Source: Selaginella moellendorffii (Eukaryota > Streptophyta > Lycopodiopsida > Selaginellales > Selaginellaceae). Taken from it: DNA of 64,000 nt. The position numbers and the translations under genes are program-made. Location of the stretch: positions 310,813 through 374,812 of the forward strand of contig NW_003314343.1 of assembly GCF_000143415.4 (NCBI RefSeq). Reading direction: 5' to 3'. Every line of letters starts with the position of its first letter. Position 1 is the stretch's first letter. Of this stretch, positions 1 to 9,815 are shown one piece after another. Below the pieces are notes generated by a model that worked only from the letters and a program-made list of their open reading frames with translations, was not told the DNA's origin and made no database searches.

Positions 1-1200
1 GTATCTCTACTTTTGTGTTAAAGATTTTTTATTTATTAAGGGATGCCTCTACAAATTTGAAGGGTGATAAATTTTCATCATTCAAGATATATTAAGGATG
101 TATGTGTTGGTGAAGAGGCATTTCTTTTGACTTGGGATAAAGTTAGATGTTGAAAAGTATGTAAGTGGTTATTTAATCTACTAGGTGGTCAAAGTTGATC
201 ATCAAAAGCTTATTGACATTTATCATCCTATATATATAACCAAAAATAAGTGGGATAATATCTTAATGAACTTTATCACTTATTTGCTCAAAACCTTTTG
301 AGGAAATAATGTTATTTGGGTTTTTGTGGATCGATGACTCACTTCTTATTAGTTAAAATGATAATTAAAGCTTTTAGGCATTTATAAATTGGTTATTCAA
401 TCCCTATAATTTGCCGGGTGACATTGATCAAGATCCTAACTTCACATCCAAGTTTTGGCAAATAGGTTTTAAGAATTTAGAAACTAAGCTGAGCATATAA
501 GTAATGGTGAGCCTCCACAGTTAGATAGGTAGATAGAGCACTTGAATTAACTGTTAGAATATATGTTGAGATTTTCTCATGGGAAACTTGATTTGGCAAG
601 GAGAAGTACTTACATTTGCTCTAGTTTACTCACAATAGCATTTAACAATCAACTATTAGTATATCTTAATTCATGGTAATATATGGCTTTAAGCCCAAGT
701 CTATTGTGAGTTTAAATTTGGCTTTGGTTTATACAAAATAAGCTTAAGTTGGCAAATTCAACATGAGATAGATTTAAGAAAATGATCAACATTGTCATCA
801 TTAGGAGTACAAAGTAGGTTTTCCTTAAGCTATCACATGTACAATAGTCTCTAAAGGAGATGGTACTGTTAAGTTGTCTCTATAGTATTATAGGCTTTGG
901 ACAATTTTGTAATGAATGAGGAATTTAAATTTTCTAGCTAGTTTGAAGATAAATACACTTACTAACTAGTTTGAAAATTCATCCAATATTTCATTTGAGC
1001 AAGTTTAAAATGTGTTTGCACTCTGGTAATGTCATGGATTAATCCATCATCTAAGTCATAAAGATTGATGTTGAAAAGGTTGGTGTAGCTAATATTCTTG
1101 CTCAAAAGTTGTTGGTTTAGTGAAATAAATATTCTATAGACTATGTTATATAAGAAACTGAAAATGACATGGAATTTCTCAAGTTTTGGTGAGTTTTAGT
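1..1200. other. AT-rich stretch without a recognisable gene
   Basis: Strongly AT-rich DNA with stops in all frames and no coding run or conserved motif that I recognise. Its composition matches the transposon island at 22-36 kb and contrasts with the gene-dense DNA that starts near 1.2 kb, so it is probably decayed repeat sequence. No terminal repeats or target-site duplication were found. Confidence 0.5.
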
Positions 1201-1467
1201 CATGAGGGGAACAACAATATTTGAAGAGCCCTTGAAAAACGTTTGGGTTACGTCATCAAACGATGGAGACTTCTACAGTTTTAAAAGCTCTCAGCGGGCT
1301 TTGTGGACACCTCGAAAGATCTCACGCTCAAGAGTGCCAGCCTCGAGAGTTTCCAGTTCTCTGGGTGCAGCGAGAACGAGAAAGTTTAGGATGATCACCG
1401 GGGGTAAAGTCTTATCCTTTTTGCTTGTCTTTTTAATAGCCGTAGTTTCCTAGGGCAGGGAAAACCT

Positions 1468-2275
1468 ATGGCGGAGGTGGACGCGACGGTGGAGTTCCTT
1501 AAAGCAGTCATGGAAATCTCAAGGACAGGCGTGAAACCTGATTGGATAGAGGTGGAGTATGGTCCTTATGGCATCCGTGGATATAAGGATTCTAGGCCTA
1601 AACGGGTTAAATCTCAAGAGGAGTTGGAAGAGATTGACAGGAAGAACAAGGAGCTGTGGGAATTGCACAGCCGTGGAAATGTATTTGGCACTATTTGCTC
1701 AAAGTGGGTTCGCTATGGGCGCTGTGGATTTGATGATTCGGATCCCTTGTGTAGCAAGGAGCATCCTCCAGAGTATCGAGGTAAATCAGGCCTCATCCTG
1801 GATAATGAATTAGCGTTCGCTCGCCAGAGAGTCCAGAATGGCCAGGTTGACAGGAGGATCTTGCCTCCGAGTGGATGTAAGTCATTGAATCATGAATGAC
1901 GATCATTCTCCCGCAAATTTGATTTTGCGCGTTGCCATTATCCAAGAGGTGAGTCTCCTTGCTCCTTGTGTGTTCTCCAACCTCTCTTTGTAGGCCGGAG
2001 AACGGTTGGGCAAGCTTCTGTATATGGTACCCCGATTTCTTTGCTCGGTAAGATCATTAGCCAGGTTGCCATTGTTATCACGTCTGGAAAGGAGAGGGCA
2101 GTTTGTTTATCTTTTTCTTTGTTCTCCTTTCTCATGCACAATGTTCCAGAGGACGTAAAGGCTGCAGTTGATGCTGTGATCAACAGAAACAATGCCTTTA
2201 AAATTGAGGTTTTTGCTTTAATTATAACTCCCTTCTGGTGTCAGCTTTGGCAGCAGCCGTGCTGCTGGTGAGGGA
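1468..2275 (+). pseudogene. CCCH zinc-finger-like gene, probably disrupted by an in-frame TGA
   Basis: The ATG at 1468 opens a 143-codon frame. Residues around 75-95 contain Cys-x8-Cys-x8-Cys-x3-His (from CSKWVRYGRC to CSKEH), close to CCCH RNA-binding zinc fingers. The frame stops at TGA 1897-1899. The same frame continues past it to a splice-donor-like GAG|gtgagt near 1950 and encodes FDFARCHYPRGE, which looks like the second half of another Cys-rich finger. Further exon-like pieces with acceptable borders follow: from about 1994 (after ctctttgtag) and 2150-2207 (after gttccag, reading EDVKAAVDAVINRN). The simplest reading is a multi-exon CCCH-like gene with a nonsense mutation; a short protein ending at 1899 is the alternative. 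The family call rests only on Cys/His spacing. Confidence 0.4.
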
Positions 2276-2942
2276 GCTCCAGCCGCACGCTGATCAGAGA
2301 GAAGCTGCTGGGGGAGAAAACAGAAAAACCAACAGAGTTCGTGTCACGATTGTCAGCGTGACGTGTAAGTTAAATCGCTTAGAATTGCTCGCTTGATCTC
2401 CGGTGGCTTGTTCTTCTTTTGTTTTGGATCTAGACAAGGCCTCCCAAATCCTCAGGATGTTCAAGATTGTAACCTCCTAACTTGAGTCCTGATCGTGTCT
2501 AGACAGTGAGATGTGTATCTGAGGAGCTGCTTTGGCCGAAGAAGAGGTAGGTTTTTATACTTCTCTCCATTCCAGCTATGAGAAACAATGACATCCTGTA
2601 ACGATGGTTTCTCAGGCCGTCTATAGTGGAGACCGTGTTGCAACACAACACACTAAACCATATGTGGTCTTCTCTTAGAAGATAGAATTCCATCACTGTT
2701 GCATTGCTTACTCAGGAAATAAAATCCAACCCAGAAGGCACTCCAGCAACTGAGGCATGCTGCGGTGGCTACGCCCTCGTATGCATGGAGGCATGCTCTC
2801 TTCACCGCGGTCGTTAAGCCCGCGGCCAAGCACAAGTTCCTGTTCAAGCACGGCGTGCCTAAGCACATTGAAGCGCGGCAGGATCCCCACACCACTGCCA
2901 AGCTGAGACAGCCACTGGAATCGGTCGCGCCCAAGGAACGAA

Positions 2943-3007
2943 CCTTTGCTTGAGAAAGATGGAGAATGTTTTGGTGATGCTTCTTGTTGTCCTGGTGCCT
3001 GGCAGCA
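2943..3007 (-). repeat. Partial tandem copy of the 3' end of the neighbouring membrane-protein gene
   Basis: About 65 bp nearly repeat 3244-3316, which is the last codons and 3' flank of the gene at 3266-4750. The shared minus-strand reading is RSITKTFS. Small indels separate the copies: this one lacks about 11 bp found after the stop region of the parent and carries an extra CAA. No more of the last exon is found upstream, so this is a fragment, not a second gene. Confidence 0.7.
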
Positions 3008-3265
3008 CAAAACGAATTAAAGTTTTAAGCACAATTCTACAAGAAACACACGCTAGAGAAACTCCTCCCTCGCTCTCCTTGCCTGGACAATCTCTCGAGC
3101 GAAGAGATAATTCCTGTTCAACACTCAAATGAAAGCATTGAGAGTGAAAGAATGATGTCAGTTCGTTAGTATTTCAAAACGTGAAGGACTCTGAAGATAG
3201 CCAGTATCGATCAAGCTCAAGACATAAGATTTAGGAACACTAACCTTTGCTTGATAAAGATCGAA

Positions 3266-4750
3266 TCAATACAAGGAGAATGTTTTGGTGATGCTTCTTG
3301 TCCTGGTGGCTGGCCTCGCAGCAGCTCGGCAGCAGCACAGCCTGCAAAACTGCTCCTTGGCCACCCCCAGCACCGAGCAAACTCCAAACGAGACAAAATG
3401 TAGCACAATGAGGCCAGAGTACCTTGGCAAATAAGCAAATTTTGCCTTTGTCAGCATCAACTGGACACAAGATAACGATTACCATATTGGTGCAGAAGCA
3501 GTGGTGATGTCCAAGAAGGGGTATGGCCACCTGAAGTTGCAAAAATTTAGCTGTAAATTCCATCACAACTCTTTTCGATCTTACCAGCTTACGCCTGTAG
3601 CATGCATTATCCACAAGAAGAGGGTGTAAGCAACACTCCACAGGGTGAAGTAGGCGCACCGAAACCATGGAAAAGGCTGCACGGACGACACAGTCACGAC
3701 CACCATTTATAATTTCATATACTAGAACTCACCATGGTGTTCACCATGAACTCTGTCAGAATAAACAAGGCGTTGATTCCATGAACGTTGATGTTGAGCT
3801 GCGGGATGTAAGTAAAGCAACGTGTTTTATTTCCGAGTCGATCAAGAAACTTACGAAGTTGTTTCGAAATCCGGATGGTATGACGAGTGGAACAAGAACG
3901 AGCCAAAACATCGCATCCGTGAGCAGCACGGCTGGAGCGGAGATCTAGCCAGAAAAAAAAGAAAAGAAAAGAAAAAGCAGGTGATTATAGCTTGCAAACT
4001 TGCTGACACGAAACAAAATACCTGAAACAAGATTTGCAGCAAGTAGCCCAGGCATCCAGCATTGGTTTCTTCCGGTGCTGTCGAAGCACGAGGTGATGAA
4101 ACACCAGCTTCCTCCGGCGATCCCTTGAGAAGCGAGACACTCTGGGCGGTGTCTGTCTCTCGGCCACGATTGCAAAACATTCCTTTCCCACTCACCAGCG
4201 ACGCAAGCTACAAAACAGTCCAGGCTCACGAAAGTAAAAAGTAAAAAAACGCCTTTTTGGTAGGAGAGGAAAAGTTACCGCGAAATAGACGACTGTGAGA
4301 GTGAAAGTCCACCTGCAAGGAACACAGAAAATGATGCCTTGAGTGGAGGCTTCACACATTTTCTACCTACAAACCGAGAGTTAATTAGTGCTGAGACTTA
4401 TAGAAAGGAAACAAAGCTTACTGTGTGTAGAAGCGATAGGAGAAAACCCCGTGGAAGCAGAGATCATAGACGAGAATCGGGAGAAAGTAGACGAATCCCA
4501 GGGCCCGGAACGCCAGCAGCCATCCAGGATGCAGCGCTCCAGCGCAGGCCGCCCACACATCCCCATCCGCCACAAAATCCACACTCCCCACGCCCACAGT
4601 CACCTCCCTCCGGGCAGCATTCCAAGCGCATCGCGTCCCAAAGCGCTCGTACTTCCAGATCAATGCGATGGATCCACATACCACCAGCGCGACCTCCACA
4701 ATGCACAGCATCGCCGGCCATCGCTCCCCCACCAAGCTCCCAAACGCCAT
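3266..4750 (-). CDS. Multi-pass membrane protein, rolling-stone-like plant family
   Basis: Eight exons join in frame to 333 residues: 4750-4422, 4312-4279, 4207-4022, 3944-3855, 3798-3733, 3676-3585, 3530-3483 and 3422-3266. All introns are GT-AG and short. The protein has about six or seven hydrophobic segments. Landmarks match a conserved plant family of unknown function that I recall as related to animal rolling stone proteins: LHPGWLLAFRALGF, YRFYTQWTFTLTVVYFA, the LLTDAMFW segment, PFPWFR, IMHATG and WWPYPFLDI. Start: ATG 4748-4750; the reading frame upstream has no other ATG. The C-terminus is basic and Cys-rich (CRLCCCRAAARP). It sits divergently to APS kinase, sharing about 340 bp of upstream DNA. 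Biochemical role unknown; a membrane location is inferred from hydrophobicity. Confidence 0.85.
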
Positions 4751-5089
4751 AGCCACCGCCTCTTCCCCCCTCTCTCTCTCTAGTTCTTTGCCCTAGGACC
4801 AGTCTGTTGAATGGCCTGCCACGTGGTGCCTCGCCATTGGCTCCAGGCCGAGGTCTCTCTGTGGGCAGTGGGTCTCTTTTGTGAGAGCGTTTGCTCGTCC
4901 TTTTCTTCCTCCACGTTTCCCTCTCTTTCTTTCCCCCTCACATTTTTCTTGTGGAGCTCCGAGATTTGTGCCAGATCTACGCAGCTCATTGTCTTGTGGC
5001 CGTGAATCTCGATCCGGCTTTTAGGGTTCTAGCAATGCAGAGATCTCCCCGGAATTGATAGCCTAGCGCATTGGATTCGCGACAAAGGA
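4751..5089. promoter_or_regulatory. Divergent promoter between the membrane-protein gene and APS kinase
   Basis: This 339-bp spacer separates two start codons on opposite strands. It contains a palindromic G-box, CCACGTGG, at 4819-4826, a CCAAT-type sequence (gccattggct) just after it, and CT-rich tracts at about 4768-4784 and 4900-4945 typical of plant 5' leaders. G-boxes bind bZIP or bHLH factors and can serve either gene. No clear TATA box was seen. Confidence 0.5.
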
Positions 5090-6419
5090 ATGTCGCTTCG
5101 TGCTCCCAAGGGCGTGGGGCTTGCATGGCAGCCTGAGAATCCAGCGCTCCTCGGCCGGGCTGGCAGCGTCGCGTCAGCGAAGGCGTCATCAAGCTCCAAG
5201 AGTAGAGGAGCTCTTTTTCGTGTCAAGGGGGGCGTTGCTCGTCACAGCATGGATTTCCCACACAAGAACAAGGAAATGGATTCGTGCTCCTCTCAAGATC
5301 GCGAAGATGTTTCTTCCAAGCGATCGACCACGAGTCCGTGCCTTCCTGGTAAGTTTGACGCATAGGTAGCTCGTCGGACTTGATTTTTTCTTGCTCTTTC
5401 GATCCAGGGATCATCTATCCTCCAACCACGACTGTGGGAAAATCGACCAACATCTTCTGGCAGGAATGCATGGTGAAGAAACAAGATCGAGAGGCGATGC
5501 TGGGCCAGAAAGGATGCGTCGTGTGGATCACTGGCCTCAGTGCTTCAGGTGCTGTTTTTAAGGTGAAAGCTTTGGCTCTAGCAATTCTTTTGACGTGATG
5601 TTCTTGCTTCTTTCCTTCCTTCCTTGGCTGGCAGGGAAGAGCACTCTAGCTTGCGCGCTGGATCACGCACTGCTCAGCCGGGGGAAGCTCAGCTACGTTC
5701 TCGACGGAGACAATCTCCGCCATGGTCTCAACAACAACTTGGGATTCAGTGCCGAGGATCGAGCTGAAAACATTCGACGTGTTGGTACTCATCTCGATCG
5801 ACACTTTTTCCAAAAGAGAAAGTTTGTTTAATGTTTGCTTGCTTTTCTAGGTGAAGTTGCCAAGCTTTTCGCCGATGCCGGACTGATTTGCATTGCGAGC
5901 TTTATATCACCGTATAGAAAAGATCGCGATTCCTGCCGTCAGCTACTTCCCGCGGGAGACTTCATTGAGGTGAACTGTCTCTTTTTCTTTTGGACCAGAT
6001 ATTGAAGACTGCCAGCACAGGTCTATCTCAAAGTTCCGCTCAGTGTTTGCGAGAAGAGAGATCCCAAAGGCCTTTACAAGCTGGCTCGTGCTGGAAAGAT
6101 CAAAGGTTCCTCTTTCTTTTTTCTTTTGTAGCTTGCACAGCGCTTTAAGTTGGTTTGTTTCAGGATTCACCGGCATTGATGATCCATACGAGGAGCCTCA
6201 TAACTGCGAGGTACTTACTGCTGAGACTCTTTTCTGGTTTCACAAGTAAAGCATAAGCCAATGCAGATCGTAATGGAGATAGACGACGGTGCTGTTCCCA
6301 CGCCTTCGGAGATGGCCGACACCGTTATCTCGTTTCTCGAACAAGAAGGTTACTTGCCTGCCAAGCAAAACAGTAACAATTGCTCCGGTGTACATACCAA
6401 CATTGACTGTGAAGGCTAG
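5090..6419 (+). CDS. APK: Adenylyl-sulfate (APS) kinase, probably plastidic
   Basis: APS kinase phosphorylates adenosine 5'-phosphosulfate to PAPS, the sulfate donor for sulfotransferases. Seven exons (5090-5348, 5408-5548, 5635-5784, 5851-5969, 6021-6105, 6164-6210, 6267-6419) join to 317 residues. The P-loop GLSASGKST spans the exon 2/3 junction at about residue 130. It is followed by [17 protein letters not shown], the [19 protein letters not shown] block, [11 protein letters not shown], the lid segment [19 protein letters not shown] and DDPYEEP. All are hallmark positions of the family. The roughly 100 residues before the catalytic core are rich in Ser, Lys and Arg and fit a plastid transit peptide, as in seed-plant plastid isoforms; targeting is inferred. 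It converges with the DJ-1-like gene, with only 70 bp between the stops. Confidence 0.93.
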
Positions 6420-6489
6420 AGAAGTTTGCTTGGAAACACGGTAAACTGTTATTCCTTTCACTCTTACTAATCCATCCGTTTCCTTTTTT

Positions 6490-7523
6490 CTAGTAAGAAA
6501 GCCTGCAGTTTTGGAAAGCTTCCACGACGAGCTGGGCCGTCTTGAGAGAGCTCTGTGGATTCTGACCCGTGATCAGTCTCCCATCAGCCACGGCGTAAGG
6601 TGTCTGCAGCCAAAAATCCCGTGAGTTCTCTAAACAACGAGCTCTCCAACTTGGACAAACTCACCCAGTCTGAGCCAGATTCGTAGCGTCCTCCCAGCTT
6701 CTTGAGCTTGTCCTCGAGGAGGTATGGAACTTTGTCAGTCTTTCCAACCGCGGCTTCCTCCGAGTTACTGAAACCAGTCACCTGTGACAAGAAGAAAGCG
6801 TTACAAAGCGTGATCCAAAGAGTTGGAATGGAAGAAACGCTACCTTCTTTCCCTTGACGATGGGATCACCGTCTGGAGTGAGCGGGCCACAAAGGCCGAC
6901 TGGACCGTGGCACACTGCAGCGACGATCTTGCCATCGGCCCAAAACTTTTCAACCAGCGCTATGAGCTCCGCGTTCTCGGCAAAGTCGAAGCACACTCCA
7001 TGTCCTCCTGCGAAAGAAAAAGTGAGACCACACTAAACAATCGAAGAGCTTGCCTGGCAGGAAGATCGCATCGTACGTGTCGGCAGCATCTTTGATCGCG
7101 ATCGACTTCTCCAGTTTGTCTTTCAGGCCATGCTCTGATAGAAAACCAAGTAGAACCTTACACTTCTTTTTGGAAAGAAGTAGAGAGTACCGTTTTGATG
7201 AAAGCGCTTGACATGATCAGTGGTGTAGTTCTCCGCAAGACTGTTTGGATCTGGAGAGAGAAGATCACAAAAAAGACTAGTTGCAAAGATCCAGAAAGAT
7301 CATCAGCACAAACCCAATGGAATGGCGCCTCCTTTGATGCTTGCAACATCACACTTGGCGCCTTGTTCGATGAACTCGTAGTACGGTGCTGCCAGTTCCT
7401 CGGCCCTGTGACACCGCTCAATTGGATTCGATCACAATGGACTTACCAAAGCCCGGTCTTCTCGTCCACCGCCTTAAAGCGATCGCACGAGGTGCACACA
7501 AACAAGACGCGCTTCTCCGCCAT
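6490..7523 (-). CDS. DJ-1/PfpI family protein, single-domain HSP31-like type
   Basis: Seven exons (7523-7447, 7405-7314, 7250-7191, 7134-7054, 7007-6844, 6781-6665, 6603-6490) join to 234 residues. The nucleophile-elbow Cys lies in VAAVCHGPVGL, preceded by FLPGGHG, and VTGFSNSEE and LITGQNPQSS follow. This pattern is typical of the HSP31/glyoxalase-III-like branch that detoxifies methylglyoxal or repairs glycated proteins in fungi and bacteria. The usual seed-plant DJ-1 proteins are about 390 residues with two domains, so this short form is unusual for a plant. Intron 4 has a GC-AG border (CCAG|gcaagc). Glyoxalase activity is inferred from family membership. Confidence 0.87.
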
Positions 7524-7648
7524 AGCCAAAAGCAAGAAATCTCTGTGCTTGTAGAGATAAAAAAAGTAGACGAACCCTTTCTATGTATTCCACGTGTTAG
7601 AACAGATATGGAATATAAAAGAGCTTCTTTTCTTTGATCGTAGACTTT

Positions 7649-9443
7649 CTAGTCGTGCGTAGGGGCGGCAGCGTGACGAGCTGCTCGAGCCAAGGGACCA
7701 AACAGCTTCTTTAGCTGCTGAACTCGATCGTTGTGACAGCCAAGGATTGCGGGAGAAGGCTTGGCATCCGCTGCTCCTTGATCGATCAGCAAATCAAAGC
7801 CTCCAACCTGTGAAGACATCAAACTAGATCTTCACTGAACGAGAGAAAAGCTTACTCTTTTCGGAGAGCTTTGCGCTGGTAGACGTCGCTCCATGTCTAC
7901 AATGGAAAGCAAGTCGTCCAGCATTCCAAACTTGAGGTCGTAGTCGGATGGAGTATCAGCAGCCAGGCTCGGAGATGCATTTACCTGCACTTAAAACCTG
8001 TGAGAGAAAAGAAAGCTTGTATGGTACGTACTTCGAGCAACCACGGCTTGAGAGACTCGTCCACGAGAATGTCGTATCCATAGAGCTCGAAGCAGTGCTT
8101 GTCCTGGATGATTACGTTTTGCACCGCTATAAGTGACCGGATGATTATCATCTGGATGTTGTGGAAGAGCTCGTTCACGGCCTTCTCTCCATGCTTGGTG
8201 ATCATGTGTATCTTCAAACTCTGTAGTGGCCTGGTGAAAGAAATTTGTTTAATGCCAAAACATGTGAATGGATCACTCACCATTTTGTTCCATTCTTTGA
8301 ATCGTAAGTTGGGGCCGTCTTCTGTATAGCAAAATTCGTGAGATGGACGTAGTTGTTCAAGATATCTTCTTTCTTCATGCTGAAACGCGTGTTTGTGAAT
8401 CTCGCAAAACCTGATCTGTATAGGTAGGCCTGGAAAGATCGAGTAAAATGACCTTCAAGACGTAGAAATGGCATAACAGGGAGTACCTTCAGTGGTGTAT
8501 ATGCCATGACCAAAACGTAGATCCGAAGATCAAATTTTTTGCCGCCGACCAGGTAAGGATTGTTGATGTATCGTTGAACAATGTAGCTTTCCACCTGGCC
8601 ATAGCGTTCATTTCTCAGGAAATCACGAGAGCACTCACCTGTGGATTATCAACTTTCCATCGATGATCCTTCTTCCATTCACTGATCTGCCCGAGCTTGT
8701 GGAACAAAAAGATACCTCTTCCTTGTGCTTTTCCAACGGGTTTCATTATCCAGACTCCCTGCAAGGGAATTTCTATAAAAAAATGTAAAGAAAGAGCTGG
8801 ATCTTAGCATACCGCATTTCGCTTGAACTGCTCCACAAAGAGACCGTATTCTGCGGGCAAGGCGTATGTGGGTGGAAAAAAATCGTACTTTGCAGCTTCC
8901 GCCGATCGACTGTCTTTCTCAAGTGTTTTCTTCATGCGCTTCAAGTTCTTGATGAGCAAATCTTTCCGTGTCAGCTGTAGAGAGCATTCTCAGGTATTAC
9001 ACCACTTCACAAGGACATACCTTTTTAGTGCATGGATTACAAGAATGCCTGGGAAATGTACCTCGTAGTAGTTTCTAAAGTGATTGATCCTCTGCAAAGA
9101 AAAATTAGCCCAAGGCTGATGCCACAAGAGCGTCGTGTACCTGGTGGTCTGCGAGATGGATATGGTCGAAAAACTCGTGCAACCAGCTCACATCGGACCA
9201 GAAAAAATCCCAATCTAGCTCACTGCATCGCCACACTCGAGCATAAAGCAAAGAAACAATAGCTCCAAGTACCTGTCCGTCTCGCTCCACTGCCGGGCCT
9301 TCAAAACTTCGTAGATAACTGTCTTCCAGGAGCAGCGAAACCGGATGCTGGAAAATTCACAGAAAAAATGATTCCAGCAAATGTAGAAGAAAGAAGCAAG
9401 CATATTACTTGGGGTTGGGCTTTCCAAGAATTCTCTGAGCCAT
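7649..9443 (-). CDS. TTLL9: Tubulin tyrosine ligase-like protein, TTLL9-type polyglutamylase
   Basis: TTLL enzymes add glutamate side chains to tubulin with an ATP-grasp fold; TTLL9 acts on axonemes of cilia and flagella. About ten short exons join from ATG 9441-9443 to the stop at 7649-7651, giving roughly 410 residues. Landmarks in order: [54 protein letters not shown] (ATP-grasp), [77 protein letters not shown] and [11 protein letters not shown] near the end. The order and spacing match TTLL9 end to end. Seed plants, which lack flagella, generally do not keep such genes, so this one points to a plant with swimming sperm. Confidence 0.92.
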
Positions 9444-9815
9444 CCAGCTGAGCAGCGGCACAAGCAGCGATGGACGAGAAAGCAGCGAGCCCTAATCCAC
9501 GCAACGAGTCTCGGACACCTGAAACGGACGCCGTTGACAGTTTAGAACATTCCTGTCGGTTACAGTTAAGGAACTCTCCCGTTGAATATCCCCAAAACCC
9601 TAGCTCCTCCTCTACCTAGAAATCGCTCTCTCCGAAAAGAATGCGCCATGGATCGAGCACGGAATGCTCTTCCAAAGATCTAGGAATCGAGAATGCCCTA
9701 AACTATAAACCCTAAAGACAGAAGGCGGGCTGTTTAAATCCAAATTCAAATTTCAAATTCCAATCCAATGTGTATACACAAGAATCCGATAGAAGGTAGC
9801 AAGCCATAGCCGAAC
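9444..9815. other. Spacer between TTLL9 start and the stress-protein stop
   Basis: This 372-bp spacer holds the upstream region of TTLL9 and the 3' flank of the RD29-like gene, both on the minus strand. Two AACCCTA-type sequences (about 9596 and 9709) resemble telo-boxes. No TATA box or further coding sequence is evident. Confidence 0.4.

Noticed and set aside
2728..2956. Open plus-strand stretch including HALFTAVVKPAAKHKFLF that could be an exon
   Set aside because: No homologous family recognised, no convincing start or partner exons, and the opposite strand is also open. Left out as a gene.
4338..4785. Plus-strand open frames of 131-137 codons
   Set aside because: They are antisense to exon 1 of the membrane-protein gene, which has clear conserved motifs and splice sites.
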